Counted from the first letter of the stretch, positions 1-11,374 are shown. The stretch is DNA of 64,000 nucleotides from Petaurus breviceps papuanus (GCA_028583685.1 JAMXIF010001194.1:50130-114129), one strand, 5' to 3'. Numbers and translations: made by a program. Notes: a model not told the origin generated them from the sequence alone.

Positions 1-58
<58 letters not shown>
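1..58. repeat. (TG)n microsatellite, cut by window edge
   Basis: Uninterrupted TG dinucleotides from the first base to 58. The array runs out of the window, so its true length is unknown. Cys-Val reading frames across it are artefacts. From 59 to about 450 the sequence is not repetitive and I see no coding exon in it. Confidence 0.98.
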
Positions 59-59
<1 letters not shown>

Positions 60-449
60 AGGAGGCTAGGAGAAGGGCTGGGGAGGGGAAGAGATTGCAT
101 TCCCCCCAGTGCCTCAGTGTTCCACCAGTACAGGGACCCCGGGATTGCGCCCTCCCTTCCACCTCAGTGCAGGGGTTCCTGCCGGGGCGGCTGTATGGAA
201 CAACCAAGGAGATAAGGAGAGTCAGCCTTGCAGGTAAGAGGTAAGCCGCATTCTGCCTCTTAGCTCAGAATGTTGCTGACTCTCCCGGAAGTTTCCACAG
301 GTAGGGCTGGGTATGCCTTTCTCCAAGCTTCAATGCCCAACCTGAGGCACTTTCGAGCTCAGCACCTAGTGCAACGTCAAGATTCGAACTCCTGTTGCTC
401 ACCTCAGGGGTGCTTCCTGTGTTCTAGGGCTGGGGAATCCGTTCTGCTG

Positions 450-1110
450 CTCATTGGCCCCGCGGACAGCCCAGAGGGCGGGGCCAGAGCGCGGCTCAGA
501 GCTGGAGGGCGCGGAGGGGCGGGCGGACCCCGTGGAAGGAGAGAGAGAAGGCGGGGCTGCTGCACCCTAGCAAAGGAGGAGGAGACAGCCCTGGCGCGAG
601 CGAGGGGCGGGGCCGCCAGGACGGTGGCCCGGAGGATACAACAGTAGGTAGCGATCCCGGGTTGGGACGGGGATGGTGGCCGGTATGGAGTACCTGGAAC
701 GTTGCGCCTGGTTCCTTCGGACTACGCTAGTGCGGGCGGCAGTGCGGCGCTACCTGCCTTGGGTGCTGCTCGCTTTCATGTTGGGCGGCTCCCTAGTCAA
801 GGAATTCTCCCCGCTACCTCCGAGCTACCTCAGCAACAAGCGCAACATCCTCAACGTGTGAGTGTGGTTTTCGTCTTCAGTTGGGTCGTGACCGAGTGGG
901 TCAGTCGCGACAGACTGAGGCCGGGGAAGGCTCCCGACTGGGAGGATGGGTCGGGTCATCCGCGAGCGCCCTTTCCGAGGGTGGTGTTGGGGGTGTCTGT
1001 CGCTATGTGAAGATGTCGAGTCGGAGGTGGGGCTGTGAAGCGACAGCGAGGCTCAGACCTGCTCGTGCTGGGACTAGGAGGGCGACCGGGGCATGTGGGT
1101 GAGAACGGCC
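450..1110 (+). promoter_or_regulatory. FITM2: CpG-rich promoter region of FITM2
   Basis: CpG dinucleotides and GC content rise sharply here against an AT-rich background. An inverted CCAAT box (ATTGG) lies at 453-457. Several GC boxes (GGGCGG or GGGGCGGGGC type) lie at about 475-615. The first coding exon sits inside the island. No TATA box is evident, which fits a broad CpG-island promoter. The exact transcription start cannot be read from sequence; about 500-660 is the likely zone. Confidence 0.75.
685..857 (+). CDS. FITM2: FITM2 coding exon 1
   Basis: Encodes residues 1-57 and the first two bases of V58. The donor is GT at 858-859 in the context GT|GTGAGT, a strong consensus. It holds the cytosolic N-terminus and the first membrane segment, ending in the conserved stretch SYLSNKRNILNV. 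Confidence 0.96.
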
Positions 1111-3821
1111 GAAGCCCCGCGTCCGGCTGCCTCTGAGCATCGGCCCTGGAGCTGGAAAGGACTTTGGAGATTCGCTCCAGTAGGTCCCACTTTTATTCAA
1201 TTGAGGAAACTGAGACCTAGGGAGGGGAAGTGACTCTCCTAGGGTCATCCAAGTGGAGCTCGGATTAGAACCAGGTCCACGGACTCCAAACCCCTTCTTG
1301 GGAACGGAAGGAAACAGTGCTCTGGTCACCCACCCCCACTATCGAGAGTAATTGACAATAACTGTCTAATTACCCGTGGGGCAAATCACTTCACCTAAAT
1401 GTGAGCCATTTTCTTGGTCTGTAAAATCAAGGGTTTGGACAAGTTCATGGCGGGGGGGTGGCGCTGAGAGAGGTGGTTCCGGCCGAACACAGGGAGGGGG
1501 GGGGGGTCCGTGTACTTGACTTCACTGATTAATGGCGTGTGATTGTGCAGTCCCTGAATCTAGGATATTCTGAGATGAGGGTCAGGGGACAGACCCCCCC
1601 CAAACTCTGGGTTCTGGCAGGTCTGCCTATCTCAGCTCCACTCAGTGAACTTTCCCCTGGATTTTCCTTGGAACCTTAGTCACCCGCTGTAAAGTTCATT
1701 CTCATTAGTGTGTGACGATGGCTTGGGGGAAGGTCTTCCAATACAACAAACTCTGCAGCACAGCACCCCAATACCCGCAGCAGCCAACCAGTTGTTTCTT
1801 TGGCTTTCAGGATTTTCTCAGCTCTTTCCTTCTCTGGTTGCTGCTGAGAGCCAAATTCTTTGCACCAAGCTGGTATCAGTGCTCATTAATCAGCCCTGGA
1901 ACTTTGGCATGTAGCAATGATTTACTTTGGGACCTTATATTTCTTGGGCAACATAGAAAACCTTTGAGGCTAGTTGGGTCCTGGCCTTAGTTGATCTTGT
2001 GCCCTTGGATTGCACATCCACCCCAAGAAACTGGTCTAAGAATAGATTGTGAAAGGAGTTCATTAGAAATGGTGACACATTCCCACTTGTCCATTTGGCC
2101 CGTGGGTTGACAGTCTTACTAGGGAAAGGGGGCCATCTGCTGTATCCTTTCCTGGGTGTTGCCAGTGAGACAATTTCTTGTTGTTTTTGGTAGATCCTTA
2201 ACTTCTGTTACTTTGTTCCAGACTTTTGTGACTAGTGAGATGAATGGGATTCGCAAGGGACTAAATCTAATTCAACAGGCCTTTTCTATGTCTTAGGTGC
2301 TGTTGACAAAGTTATGTAGAGTACTTAACCAGTTCCCTTTCTACTTTTTACTTAGAGAAGGCATTGTGGTAAAATGGAAATAAGGATGGGAATAATTATA
2401 GCAGGTCATGTTTCTAAAGTACTTTGCAATTTACACAGTAATTTTTGTATTTTATAATAACAACTCACTTTTATGTAACCTTTTTAACATTTACAGAGCA
2501 TCTTCTGGTAAGGTACAAGTAATATTACCAGATGAGGAAATTGACCTTTCAGAAAGGGGATGTGATTTGCCCAGTTATGCCAAGTAAGACAGCATGGCAT
2601 GGAGGATGAATGCTGGACTTAAGATTTGGAAGACCTGGGTTTGATTCCTGTCTCTGATCCTTCCTAGCTGTATGGCTTTGGGCAAGTCACTTCACCTCAA
2701 TGTTCTTTGTACAAGGAGGGAGGTGGCCTTGATGATCCCTGGGTTCCCTTACAGTTCTAAACCTACAATCCTGGTGTCATAGTCAGTATTTGAACTCTTC
2801 CTGACCCCATGTCCAGTGTTTTGTTTTTTTTTCCTACTATGGTACATCATATTATTTTATTTCATTCTTACAACAGCCCTGTCAGGTAGGTAATGGAAGT
2901 GTTATCCCTACTTTATAAAAGGGAAAATGGAGACTCAGAGTAGTTAAATGAATTTTCTATGATCACATGGCTAGTAAGTGGTAGACTCAGAATTTTTATT
3001 AATCTATATCACTTACTAGCTATGGGACCTTGGACAAGTAACCACCTTGATGAATCTCAGTTTCCTCATCTGTAAAGAAAAACAGGGAAGGGTTCAATTG
3101 GATTAAATGATCTCTAAAGTCCTTCATAGCTCTGACATTCTACAGTTCTGAGTTGAAAGACTTGAATTAATGGCTATATTTTGTTTCTACTTTCTTCTCT
3201 GCTAGATATTTTGTCAAAGTGGCCTGGGGCTGGACCTTCATTCTCCTCTTGCCTTTCATTGCCCTCACCAACTATCATCTGACAGGAAAGGCTGGTGTGG
3301 TCCTCAGGCGGCTGTGCACACTTCTGGTGGGTACAGTGATCTGGTATGTCAGCACAAATGTCTTCTTGCACATTGAGCACTACACAGGCAGCTGCTACAA
3401 ATCACCTGCCCTGGAAAGTATTCGAAAGGAGTATAACAGCAAGGAGGAGTGCCATAAAGGTGGCGGGTTCTGGCACGGCTTTGACATCTCTGGCCACTCC
3501 TTCCTTCTGACCTACTGTGCTCTGGTCATTGTGGAGGAGATGGTTGTTCTGCAAGAGGTCAAGATAGACAGAAGCCATGGCCTGCACTTCACTCTCACCT
3601 CCTTGGTCGTTGCCTTGGGCTGCTTGGTGTACATCTGGGTTTGGATGTTCCTTTGCACTGCTGTTTATTTCCATGACCTGTCCCAGAAAGTGTTCGGTAC
3701 CTTGTTTGGCTTGGTGGGCTGGTATGGAACATATGGGTTTTGGTACCTGAAACCCTTTTCTCCTGGACTTCCTCCCCAGAGCTCCAGTCTGAATTTGAAG
3801 CAAGATAGTTACAAGAAATAA
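685..3821 (+). CDS. FITM2: Fat storage-inducing transmembrane protein 2 (FIT2), two coding exons
   Basis: Join 685-857 and 3206-3821 (789 nt, 262 residues plus stop). FIT2 is an ER multi-pass membrane protein of the lipid phosphatase-like FIT family. It cleaves fatty acyl-CoA to acyl 4'-phosphopantetheine and is required for normal ER lipid balance and lipid droplet budding. I recognise the protein from near co-linear similarity to human FIT2, including ALTNYHLTGKAG, FWHGFDISGHSFLLT and AVYFHDLSQKVFGTLFG. The two catalytic histidines fall at H155 (in DISGHSF) and H214 (in VYFHDLS), the positions known for human FIT2. Hydrophobic segments near residues 24-44, 60-80, 93-113, 156-174, 188-210 and 220-240 fit the six-helix topology. 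I chose the start at 685 because it matches the mammalian N-terminus (MEYLERC, human MEHLERC). An in-frame ATG four codons upstream (673) would add MVAG. The gene looks intact. It converges with GDAP1L1, as in human. Confidence 0.97.
1138..1330 (-). repeat. CORE-SINE (MIR/Ther-1 class) in FITM2 intron
   Basis: Shows the antisense MIR/Ther pattern: GAGCTGGAAAGGACTTT, then GAGGAAACTGAGAC, then AGTGACTCTCCTAGGGTCA. Degenerate, so an old insertion. Confidence 0.8.
1362..1440 (+). repeat. MIR-class SINE fragment
   Basis: Short sense-orientation core: CAAATCACTTCACC followed by GGTCTGTAAAATCAAGGGTTTGGACAAG-like sequence (quoted in part). Runs of seven or more G follow at about 1451-1507, with no gene signal there. 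Confidence 0.6.
2375..2590 (-). repeat. Mar-1-like CORE-SINE
   Basis: Antisense Mar-1 order: TTTCTAAAGTACTTTGCAA, then TTTACAGAGCATC, then CCAGATGAGGAAATTGACC, then GTGATTTGCCCAG. Intron 1 of FITM2. The intron stretch 1520-2370 before it shows no recognisable repeat or exon. Confidence 0.7.
2596..2775 (+). repeat. MIR/Ther-1-class SINE
   Basis: Sense orientation: GGAAGACCTGGGTTTGATTC (RNA pol III B-box-like), CTGTATGGCTTTGGGCAAGT, CACTTCACCTCA, and a Ther-like tail (GGTGGCCTTGATGATCCCTG). Confidence 0.85.
2845..2995 (-). repeat. CORE-SINE fragment
   Basis: Antisense pattern: TTCTTACAACAGCCCTGTCA, GGTAGGTAATGG, and ATCACATGGCTAGTAAGTGG. Confidence 0.75.
3008..3150 (+). repeat. MIR/Ther-1-class SINE near the exon 2 acceptor
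   Basis: CACTTACTAGCTATGGGACC, CTCAGTTTCCTCATCTGTAA, and tail AATGATCTCTAAAGTCCTTC. It ends about 55 bp before the FITM2 exon 2 acceptor. Confidence 0.85.
3206..3821 (+). CDS. FITM2: FITM2 coding exon 2 (terminal)
   Basis: The acceptor is a pyrimidine tract ending TGCTAG at 3200-3205. Splicing completes V58 (GT+A) and continues YFVKVAW. It holds both catalytic histidines and the last five membrane segments, and ends in QDSYKK followed by TAA at 3819-3821. The intron before it (858-3205, 2348 bp) is mostly SINE fragments. Confidence 0.97.
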
Positions 3822-4605
3822 AAGAAAGATTAGGGAGGGACAAGAAGGTTAATCTATCTTCATTTATTTTGATTAGGTATCTTTGTTCAATTATCGATCC
3901 TATCTCACTTGACAGTTTTTGCAAGGACTGGGGCTGGAGGGTGGCCCATGTGGAATGAGTTCATTCCCATCCCATTCTTGGCAAATGCGTGACACTTGAT
4001 GGTCTCACAACAAGGGAAAAGATGAAAAACATTTTACAACTCTCCTTCCCCCCCAAAAGAAGCTGTGCGGGATCATTTAATGTAGGTGCAATAGCTCTGA
4101 ACATGAATTGTACTGTTTAACCAGATTGCCCTGGGCTTCGTCTGACCTTGACCTGGGACTTCTCCTTTGTTTTTAGGTCTTTTGGGGACCGGGACTCAGA
4201 TACATGCTGAAAGGCTAGTTATGCCTGGATGCCAAGTTAAGGGCCCCAGAATTGTCTTTATCTGCTGCCATCTCGTAGCTGTCAATTGTCTTTTGAGTGA
4301 CCCTTAATATTATTTAAACGTTTGCCTTGTATCCTCTTTGCATAAGTCTTTCAGGCTAGGATCTTGCCCATGGGGGAAAAAGCCTGGAAAAACAATCTCC
4401 TTGTAATATTTACATTTCTTCAGTTGACTGTAAATATTGCAGCCAGATTCTGATTGACTGCCTTTTAAACTGGTGTGCCTTAAAGATAAAAGTGTTAGAT
4501 AACTTTTGTGCACTCACTGAAAGTGAGTAATTGTCCATCCCTTGTCTGTTGAAACTATGAGAATGCTTGTTTCTTTGAATAAATTTTGTAAAATTGCTGG
4601 TGGTT
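3822..4605 (+). other. FITM2: Predicted FITM2 3' UTR
   Basis: Repeat-free sequence after the stop codon. AATAAA at 4578-4583 is followed by a GT-rich stretch (about 4598-4610), a plausible cleavage and polyadenylation region. The next recognisable repeat starts only at about 5056, so a longer UTR is possible. The end point is a prediction. Confidence 0.55.
4578..4583 (+). terminator. FITM2: Candidate poly(A) signal of FITM2
   Basis: Canonical AATAAA about 0.76 kb after the stop, with a GT-rich downstream element (CTGGTGGTTGGTT). It is the first canonical signal after the stop codon. Confidence 0.55.
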
Positions 4606-5055
4606 GGTTAAAGCCTTAAATGAAGTTCTTAAGCTTTACAACCCACCAGTCATTATCTTTTTTTATAAATGGAAATTGTTCTTTTTTGTTTCTTGTCTTT
4701 TTTTTTCCTTTTTTTTTCTTTGAGCAATAACTGACTTGGAAAACCAAAAATTGTGGGTTGTGATATTAAATAAGTTGCAGGTCAAAAAATGATACAGAAC
4801 AAAAGGTAATTTAATTTTAAGAGGTTTGTTAGCTGATTGAAGATTATCTTGCCAGAATTAGTCATTGTACTAAAATTTCATTTTCCTGAATATTACTCAG
4901 TGATATAAAGAGTATCTTTGTTAGGTAAAAAAATACACAAATCGGGCTGCCATGTATTGAAGGTTTCTGTTTCTGAAGAAAAATCGTGATATACTCTTTA
5001 GTGTTGAAAGGAAGTATTCCCCCATTATGAGTAGAGGCAAGAAGCTGGTGCATTT

Positions 5056-5205
5056 AGAAAATGCCCTGTGAGACTTGTGTTCTAGTCCTGGCTCCTCTAC
5101 TAGCTAGTTTTGTGACCTTTGGAAAATCCTTTCCTTCTTTGGGCCTGAGGTTCCTCATCTGTAAAACAAAGAATTGGAGTAGATCTCTATGAGACTTCTC
5201 TTGGT
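5056..5205 (+). repeat. MIR/Ther-1-class SINE
   Basis: GTTCTAGTCCTGGCTCCTCT, TAGCTAGTTTTGTGACC, GTTCCTCATCTGTAAAAC in sense order. The flank 4610-5055 is unique sequence with no gene signal. Confidence 0.8.
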
Positions 5206-6150
5206 TTTCAGTTAAATTTTATTTTCATATCTACATTTTCTTTCTGCCACCTCCACTTAGCCCTTCTTCCAACTGAGAAATCAAGAAAAATAAAACAAAC
5301 ATGTTAGAAACATGAATAGTTAAGCAAAACAATTTCCCACATTCGCCATGTCAAAAAAAAAAAAAGAAAGGTCTCAATCTGTACTCTGAGTTCAAAGCAT
5401 CTCTTTATCAAGAGATGGGTAGCATGTTTCATTTTGGAATTATGTTTAGTCGTTTTGTTGATTAGAGTGCTGTTTTTTTTTCAATTGATTATTGCTATAA
5501 TATTACTATTACTATTACTCTATAAATTATTCTCCTGGTTCTGCTCACTTCATTCTGCATCAGTTCATACAAGCCTTCCCAGGTTTCTCTGAAATCACTC
5601 CTTTCATAATTTCTCATAGCACAATAGTATTATATCACATCCATATGCCATAACTTATTTAGCCATTACCCAATTGGTGGTTACTCCCCTCGGTTTCTAA
5701 TTCATTACCACAAAACAAAGAGCTGCTATAAGTATTTTTTTGTACGTATGGGTCTTTCTCTTCTTTCTTTGATCTCTTTGGAGTATAGACATATTAGCAG
5801 AATTGCCAGGTCAGAGTATGCATGGTTTAATAGCTTTTTAGGCATGATTCCAAATTGCTCTTTAAAATGACTAGAAAAGTTCATAGCTCCACCAAACAGT
5901 GCATTAATGTACCTGTTTTTCCACAGCCCCTCCAGCAAATTTGCCATTTTCCATTTTTGTCAACTCCACCAATCCAGTGGGTGTGAGATGGAACCTCAGA
6001 GTTGTTTTATTTTGCATTTCCCCAGTTACTAGTAATTTAGAGCATTTTTCCTTCTGGTTATTGAAACTACCCGTTCATATCCTTTGACCACTTATCAATA
6101 TAAATTTGAATCAGTTCTCTCTATATATCTGAGATCTTCTTTGACTCTGA
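5206..6150 (-). repeat. L1 LINE 3' end, antisense
   Basis: Shares successive blocks with the 3' regions of the two larger antisense L1 copies near 40.2-42.1 kb and 60.0-60.9 kb: GTTCTGCTCACTTCATTCTG, CATCAGTTCATAC, ATAGTATTATATCACA, TTTAGCCATTACCCAATTGG, and CTTTGATCTCTTTGGAGTAT. 5'-truncated and old. Confidence 0.85.
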
Positions 6151-6164
6151 CATTCTTTGTGCTT

Positions 6165-6355
6165 AATAACAACAATAATAAATAATAATGATGATTATAA
6201 TAATGGTAACTTACATAGCAGTTTAAGGTTTTCCTCATGACCCCATGAGGATCCCTCATTTTACAAATGGGGACACTTAGTTTCAGGGCAGTGGAATGAC
6301 TTCTGATTTCAAATCCTTTGCTTTTCACCCTACATCATGCTGCCTCCTTGTTTTG
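6165..6355 (-). repeat. Mar-1-like CORE-SINE
   Basis: A simple AATAATAATGATGATTATAA stretch, then ACATAGCAGTTTAAGG, then CATTTTACAAATGGGGACAC. This is the antisense Mar-1 order. Confidence 0.7.
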
Positions 6356-6472
6356 TGTTCTGGCATTTATTCCTGTAATAGTCCATGTTTTAAAGTTTCT
6401 TCCTGCTCTAACAGTCTGTTTTATTAGTCTATGTTCTAAAGTCCCTTCTAACTCAAACATTGTGTATTTCTA
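6356..6472 (+). repeat. Degenerate tandem array of a SINE-tail motif
   Basis: Two to three diverged copies of a roughly 50-bp block of the type GTCTATGTTCTAAAGTCCC then TTCTAACTC and an ACATT ending. The motif resembles the 3' tail of Ther-type SINEs. Similar arrays occur at 24270-24470, 25723-25850 and 38620-38700. From 6473 to 9070 I see only unique sequence plus short L2/MIR tails (about 7335-7365 and 8090-8185) and no gene. Confidence 0.5.
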
Positions 6473-8089
6473 AGCTTTGCCACCATCCTCCCATTCTGTC
6501 TGTATTGCTAAAACTCATTTTCCAACGTTGTTGTTGTTTGCAGTGGAACATTGTTGCACATCCAGAAGTTTTAATAACCTGGTCATCTTCCCCTGTGGGC
6601 CGCCTCATTGAACCTTCTAGTCATTTGAACAAAACCAGTCTTAAGAAGCTACTCTATCCTCAGCTCTAACCTCAACATTAGTATTAAGTAATGAACACTA
6701 AACTTTACTGCCATAGCTCAAACTTTTATGATGAACTCTAGAAAGCAATGGCTGTAAACTCTAGAAACCAATCTCCTGTAAAGATGTATTTAAATTATGT
6801 GTTCCTGCCTCAGTGTCAGGTTAATTGTTAATGAATGAAAGAACAGATGCAATTACACTCACTGTGACTCTGGCTAGTGGGATTGCATTATGTGTTAGAA
6901 GTGTTGGCAGGCCTTGATGGGCCCTGACAGTAATCCAGTTCCCCTTGTGAAATTTGGACCAACCAGGTTTGTCAAAGATACCTCCCACTTTTCCTGCCAC
7001 CTAAAACTGAGAAATGTTTCTCAGGTTCTGACTTCAGCATCTATAGGTAACTGTCACAAATATATTTTTTTACTCAGGAAGTTTATTTGTCAGACTTAAA
7101 TTTTAAAATGTTTTTCTCATGCTGTTGGAATGGTTTGGGTTCAGTGTCTTTTTCACTATGAGTTGTGAGACAGTTATACATAGTAAGTTCAATACAGCTG
7201 GAAATAATTTGATTCTCCTGTATGAGCTATAATCACCCCCTGCCTCCAGGATTCTCAATCTTAATCCTTTTTATGGGGGAACAAACAACACATTTGTCTT
7301 CTGCTAGGCTGACATCTTAGGATATATTGATTCTGCATTCAAAAAATATTTATTAAGTGCTCTTCAATAGCTTTGTAGTTGGAAGCTCACATCTTGGTTA
7401 CCAAGTTTCCTTCTTTTCCCAGATCTTCTGGGCTGTTGACCCCTCATATTGCACTTCTGTCAGGCAAGAACAAGGCTGGCTCTCTGGCAGCCTTAAAAAA
7501 AAATCAGAGTCTGTTGGATCCCTAAAGCTCCATTTCTCTGAATTCTTATGGCTTTTCAGGGGTTCCATCCTCCCAGGGGCCCCTTCCCACCTATAACTGT
7601 CAAAGAGGAAGATGTGGGGGAAGAAATCAGGACATCATTTGGACAAAGAGCAAGAGTTACATCTCCTTGTGCTCTACTTAGATGCCCTTTTGGGTCTGTG
7701 TCTCTCTCATATTCCAAACTCAGCCTTGTTGTGTGTATTGAAAGGTAAATGTTGTCATCAGGTGCTGAGAAAGAGCCTTCCAAGGGGGTCTGGGGTCACA
7801 AAACCATGTCATTGTTTTGTCTTCCAGTGCTGAGGCTCATTCACTTGGGAGCCTTATTCTCCAGGCACATCTGTTATAGTCTGAGTACCAGATTGTATTT
7901 AAGGAATGACTCTTGACGTTGTTAAATACACAGTGGATTGTGTGTATAAACAATAGAATTAAATTAAACTAAAAACATGAAAATTCTTGATTCTGGCCTT
8001 TGTTTCTTTCTCCCTCACTTAAGGTGCTTGTGAGTTTCTTGAATGACAGTTGACTTTATGAGCATTAGCCTGCTCCTTCTTGTGTCATT

Positions 8090-8185
8090 GCATTAATGAG
8101 AATGCAGTGATAACTGTAAAGCACTTAGCACTGTGCCTGGTCCATAGTAGGTAGTTAACAAATGCTTGTTCCCTTCCTCCATACT
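8090..8185 (+). repeat. MIR or L2 3' tail fragment
   Basis: AAAGCACTTAGCACTGTGCC followed by TGGTCCATAGTAGG and AACAAATGCTTGTT, the common 3' end of MIR and L2. Confidence 0.65.
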
Positions 8186-9074
8186 CTTTAATCACCCTAG
8201 CCAGGGTGAGCAATATGGTCTGATTTATTTTTAATCTTCAGATCAAGAAGTATAATGAAATTCAGTGCTTGAGCAATACCCCTGAGAGCATTTCTAGCCA
8301 GCATGGCTGACAAGATGTGCTATTCTCACACCCTTACCACTTTAAATCTGCCCTTAAAACTGTCCCTTATGGCCCTGGCCCTTTGATGAGGCTGTCTAAG
8401 AAGCTATAACTGAACCTGGTTGAGAAAGAGTCAGGATTCTGTGGATTTCTTGCTGCCCTGAAAGGAGAGGTGTCAGAGGCCTCAGGGGAGACACAAAAGA
8501 CCAAGGATCCCTGAGGTTCCCTCCAATTCCAAGGTTTTCATGTGGAAGCTTATTTGTTCTGAGTGGCTCTAGATGGCAGAAAAAGCCAAAGGTGGGAGCA
8601 AAGAGAGGAGGGAGAGGTAATCGGAGGCAGATTTCTGCTAAATAAAAGGATGGACATCTTAGTCTATTGCTGAATAACTTAAATGGGTTGCCTTGTGAGC
8701 TAGTGTGTTGCATGTTAAGCCCCTGTTAGGAGTGTCATAGCCGGGGTTTTCACAAATGACTTCTCTTCTAGCTCTGAGTTTCTAGGATAAATTAAATAAT
8801 AGTGTCATAGAGTTGTTTATGGGGCATTTGCAGACAACTCCATTCAGCACACATTTCTCAAGAGCCACAGAGGCTCCCAGATTTGACTCTGTTAGTTCTG
8901 AAGAAGGAAAGTGTCAGTGACATTCCTGGTCAAAGTAAAAAAAAACAATGTCCATGGTTTCTCAATGACTTCTAGGATACAACTGTATACTTTATAGACC
9001 CTTGGAAATCACTGGTAGAGGTCCAAGAAATGGAATGGTGAAAGAAAAAAAGGTTGGCAATACTAAGGGTAGAA

Positions 9075-9190
9075 TTAGAGATGATCAAATCCAGCTCTCA
9101 TTTTAGCAAAGAATTAGACCCAGTGGGATTGAGTGACTTGCCCATGGTTCAACAGAATTGTTCATTAATTAGAACCAAGCAGTAGAAGGG
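9075..9190 (-). repeat. CORE-SINE fragment
   Basis: Antisense pattern AATCCAGCTCTCATTTTAGC, then GGATTGAGTGACTTGCCCAT. Confidence 0.65.
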
Positions 9191-9194
9191 AGAG

Positions 9195-9368
9195 GTAGTA
9201 GAATGGGAGTCAGGAGACCTCAGTCCTAATCCCAGCCCTGCAACTGACCCTAAAGGTGACATTGGGCAGGTTGCTTTTCCACTCTGAGCCTTAGTGTCTC
9301 TGAAAAGTAAAAGGATTGAACCTGAAGATCTTTAAGATCCCTTCTAGTCCAGAGTCCTATGATATGGG
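9195..9368 (+). repeat. MIR/Ther-1-class SINE
   Basis: GGGAGTCAGGAGACCTCAGT, CATTGGGCAGGTTGC, and tail AGATCTTTAAGATCCCTTCT in sense order. Confidence 0.85.
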
Positions 9369-9454
9369 CAGGTTTGGAGGGTGTCTTTGCCTTCTATCTG
9401 TGCCTGTCATCGGTTGATGACAGTCCAGTGTAGCCCAATCCTGGTTCTACGGAA

Positions 9455-9640
9455 CATCAGATCTAGAGCCAGAAGGGATCTTAGAAAATGATCTAATCTA
9501 GCTCCCTCATTTTACAGTAGAGGAAACAGAGGTCTCGATGTTAAGTGACTTAAAAGTGCCTTAAGTCTCATCTAAGATAGGATTTATTACCAGTACTTCC
9601 TCCAACTCAAAACCCAATATTCTTTCCATTCATTTAATAC
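9455..9640 (-). repeat. MIR/Ther-1-class SINE
   Basis: ATCTAGAGCCAGAAGGGATC, CTCCCTCATTTTACAGTAGA, GTTAAGTGACTTAAAAGTGC: antisense Ther order. A MIR 3' tail (GCACTGTTCCTGGCACATCA) follows at about 9655-9705. The stretch 9710-10250 holds no repeat or gene I can name. Confidence 0.8.
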
Positions 9641-10254
9641 TGAGCTCATTCCTGCATTTAGCACTGTTCCTGGCACATCATAAGCCCTTAGTTAATGCTT
9701 GAGCAAGAGACTGAGAATAGCCCATGAAGGAACCTCAGAGGCTTTCCTTAGATACTTGCTTTTAAAAAAAAACAGTATGTTGTTAGTTCATGCAACCAGA
9801 CATCTTCTGTTTGAAGAAACTTGTGTGACCTTGCTGTGTCTGGAAACCTTCAGGATGGTCAGAGTGGCATGGGATGGAAAGTTCCTAATGCTGAGTGAAA
9901 TGGCCACAGTTCAGCTGTTATTACCCTCAGGAGATGCCCTGGCAAGCTGAGGAGAAAAAGAGATGCTTGCTTAACAGTATCACAGCCCTGAACCTCAATC
10001 CTGCCTAGCAGGCAGCTAACCCTTGCCAGACAAAGTCCTTCCTCCACTTCGTGCAAGAATGGATTGTGGTTGGATTGCCAGACTCGGGCAGACAATCTCA
10101 TTGGTGCTGATAAGAAGGCCAGGCAGTGTCTCCTTCCTCCTAGACAACCACTAACTCCCTGCTGTCTCTAAAACCAGTATTCTTAAGAGGGCCTCATGGT
10201 ATGTGTCAACTGGGATTCAAACCCAGGTCTTCTGACTCAGTCTTGGGTTTGTCC

Positions 10255-11050
10255 CACCCCATCTTTTATTTTCTTTTGACTTCGTCTTTTTGCCTTTTGT
10301 TTTATATTACTGTAATTTCTCGATGTCTTCCTTCCCCCATCCCAAGTGAACCTTTCCTTGTACTGAAGAAGAAAAACTAAACAAAAGCAATCAACACAGT
10401 GACCTCTGGTTGACCACATGTGCAGCATTCTATCTCCATAGATCCCTACCCATCCCAGGAAATTATATAGGGGCACTTCCTTATCTTTTCTCTAGGGCTG
10501 ACATCAATTGTTATAATTACCTGTGTTCAGTTTTGTTTTAATGTTATTTTCGCACAAATATGGACACATTTTGTCTATTGATTTCCTGCTCACTTGTCAG
10601 TATCAGTTCTTACAAATCTTCCTACATTACTTTGAATTCCCTATATTCATTGTGTTTTTGTTTTTGGTTTTTTTGAGGCAATTAGAGTTAAGTGACTTGC
10701 CTAGGGGTCACACAACTAGTAAGTGTCTGAGGTCTGGATTCGAGCTAAGTCCTCCTGACTACAGGGCACATGCTCTATCTACTGCACCACTTAGCTGCCC
10801 CAAATTCATTATTTTTTACAGCACACCATTCCAGTGCATTATATACCACAACTTTTTTAGCCATTCCCTAGTTGATGGGCACCCACCTTGTTTCCAGATT
10901 TCTTCTCAGCACAAAAAAAGTAACTGCTTGTGGATGTTTTGGTATGTAGGGGACCTTTCTTTTCACCTTCTTGTAGGATATGCCCAGCAGGGGGTTCTTT
11001 CCATTGCATCTTGCTACTGCTCAATCTCTTATATTGAGAAGGTCTTTTCA
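10255..11050 (-). repeat. L1 LINE 3' region, antisense, split by a SINE
   Basis: L1 3'-UTR-like blocks in antisense order: a GAACCTTTCCTTGTACTGAA-type region, ACATGTGCAGCATTC, ATTTCCTGCTCACTTGTCAG, then after the SINE TTTTTTAGCCATTCCCTAGT and GTTGATGGGCACCCACC. It appears to be an older subfamily than the copies at 40 and 60 kb. Confidence 0.7.
10655..10801 (-). repeat. tRNA-headed SINE (SINE1/WALLSI type, RTE-type tail)
   Basis: Starts with the T-rich complement of the tail and a GGCAATTAGAGTTAAGTGAC block. It ends in the complement of the tRNA-like head, ACTGCACCACTTAGCTGCCC. ATTCATT flanks both sides (10645-10651 and 10804-10810), a short candidate target-site duplication. It is inserted in an L1 3' end. 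Confidence 0.88.
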
Positions 11051-11374
11051 GCTTTAGAGGTAGGACTAAGTCACAGTCTACATTCAGAATTGTTGAAAGT
11101 TTGATAGTATTTCCTGGGCTATCATTTGAATGGTTGGATGGCTTCTTCCATCCCTAAAATGAAAAGATATAATTTAGTTTGTACGGGCAGTTGATTAAAG
11201 GTGTTTCTGATCTAAAGGCTATGAACAGGCCCCAGCTAAAGCCCACTGCTCAAGCTCAGGTTGAATTGAATTTTACTACCTTTAACAAAGTGCCTCCCTG
11301 CTCCTTTTACTTTGTTGTTCTTAATGTTCTCTGCTCCAGGTGTCTCATACTATCTCTGTGAGCAAAATACCTCA

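Noticed and set aside
2-244. Cys-Val repeat frames over TG arrays (also near 36059-36326)
   Set aside because: Dinucleotide microsatellites read in frame; not proteins.
3402-3924. Open frames of 133 and 109 residues on the minus strand
   Set aside because: Shadows of FITM2 exon 2 and its 3' UTR.
10523-11104. 193-residue open frame on the plus strand
   Set aside because: It reads antisense through an L1 3' end and an inserted SINE; composition and content are those of the repeats.
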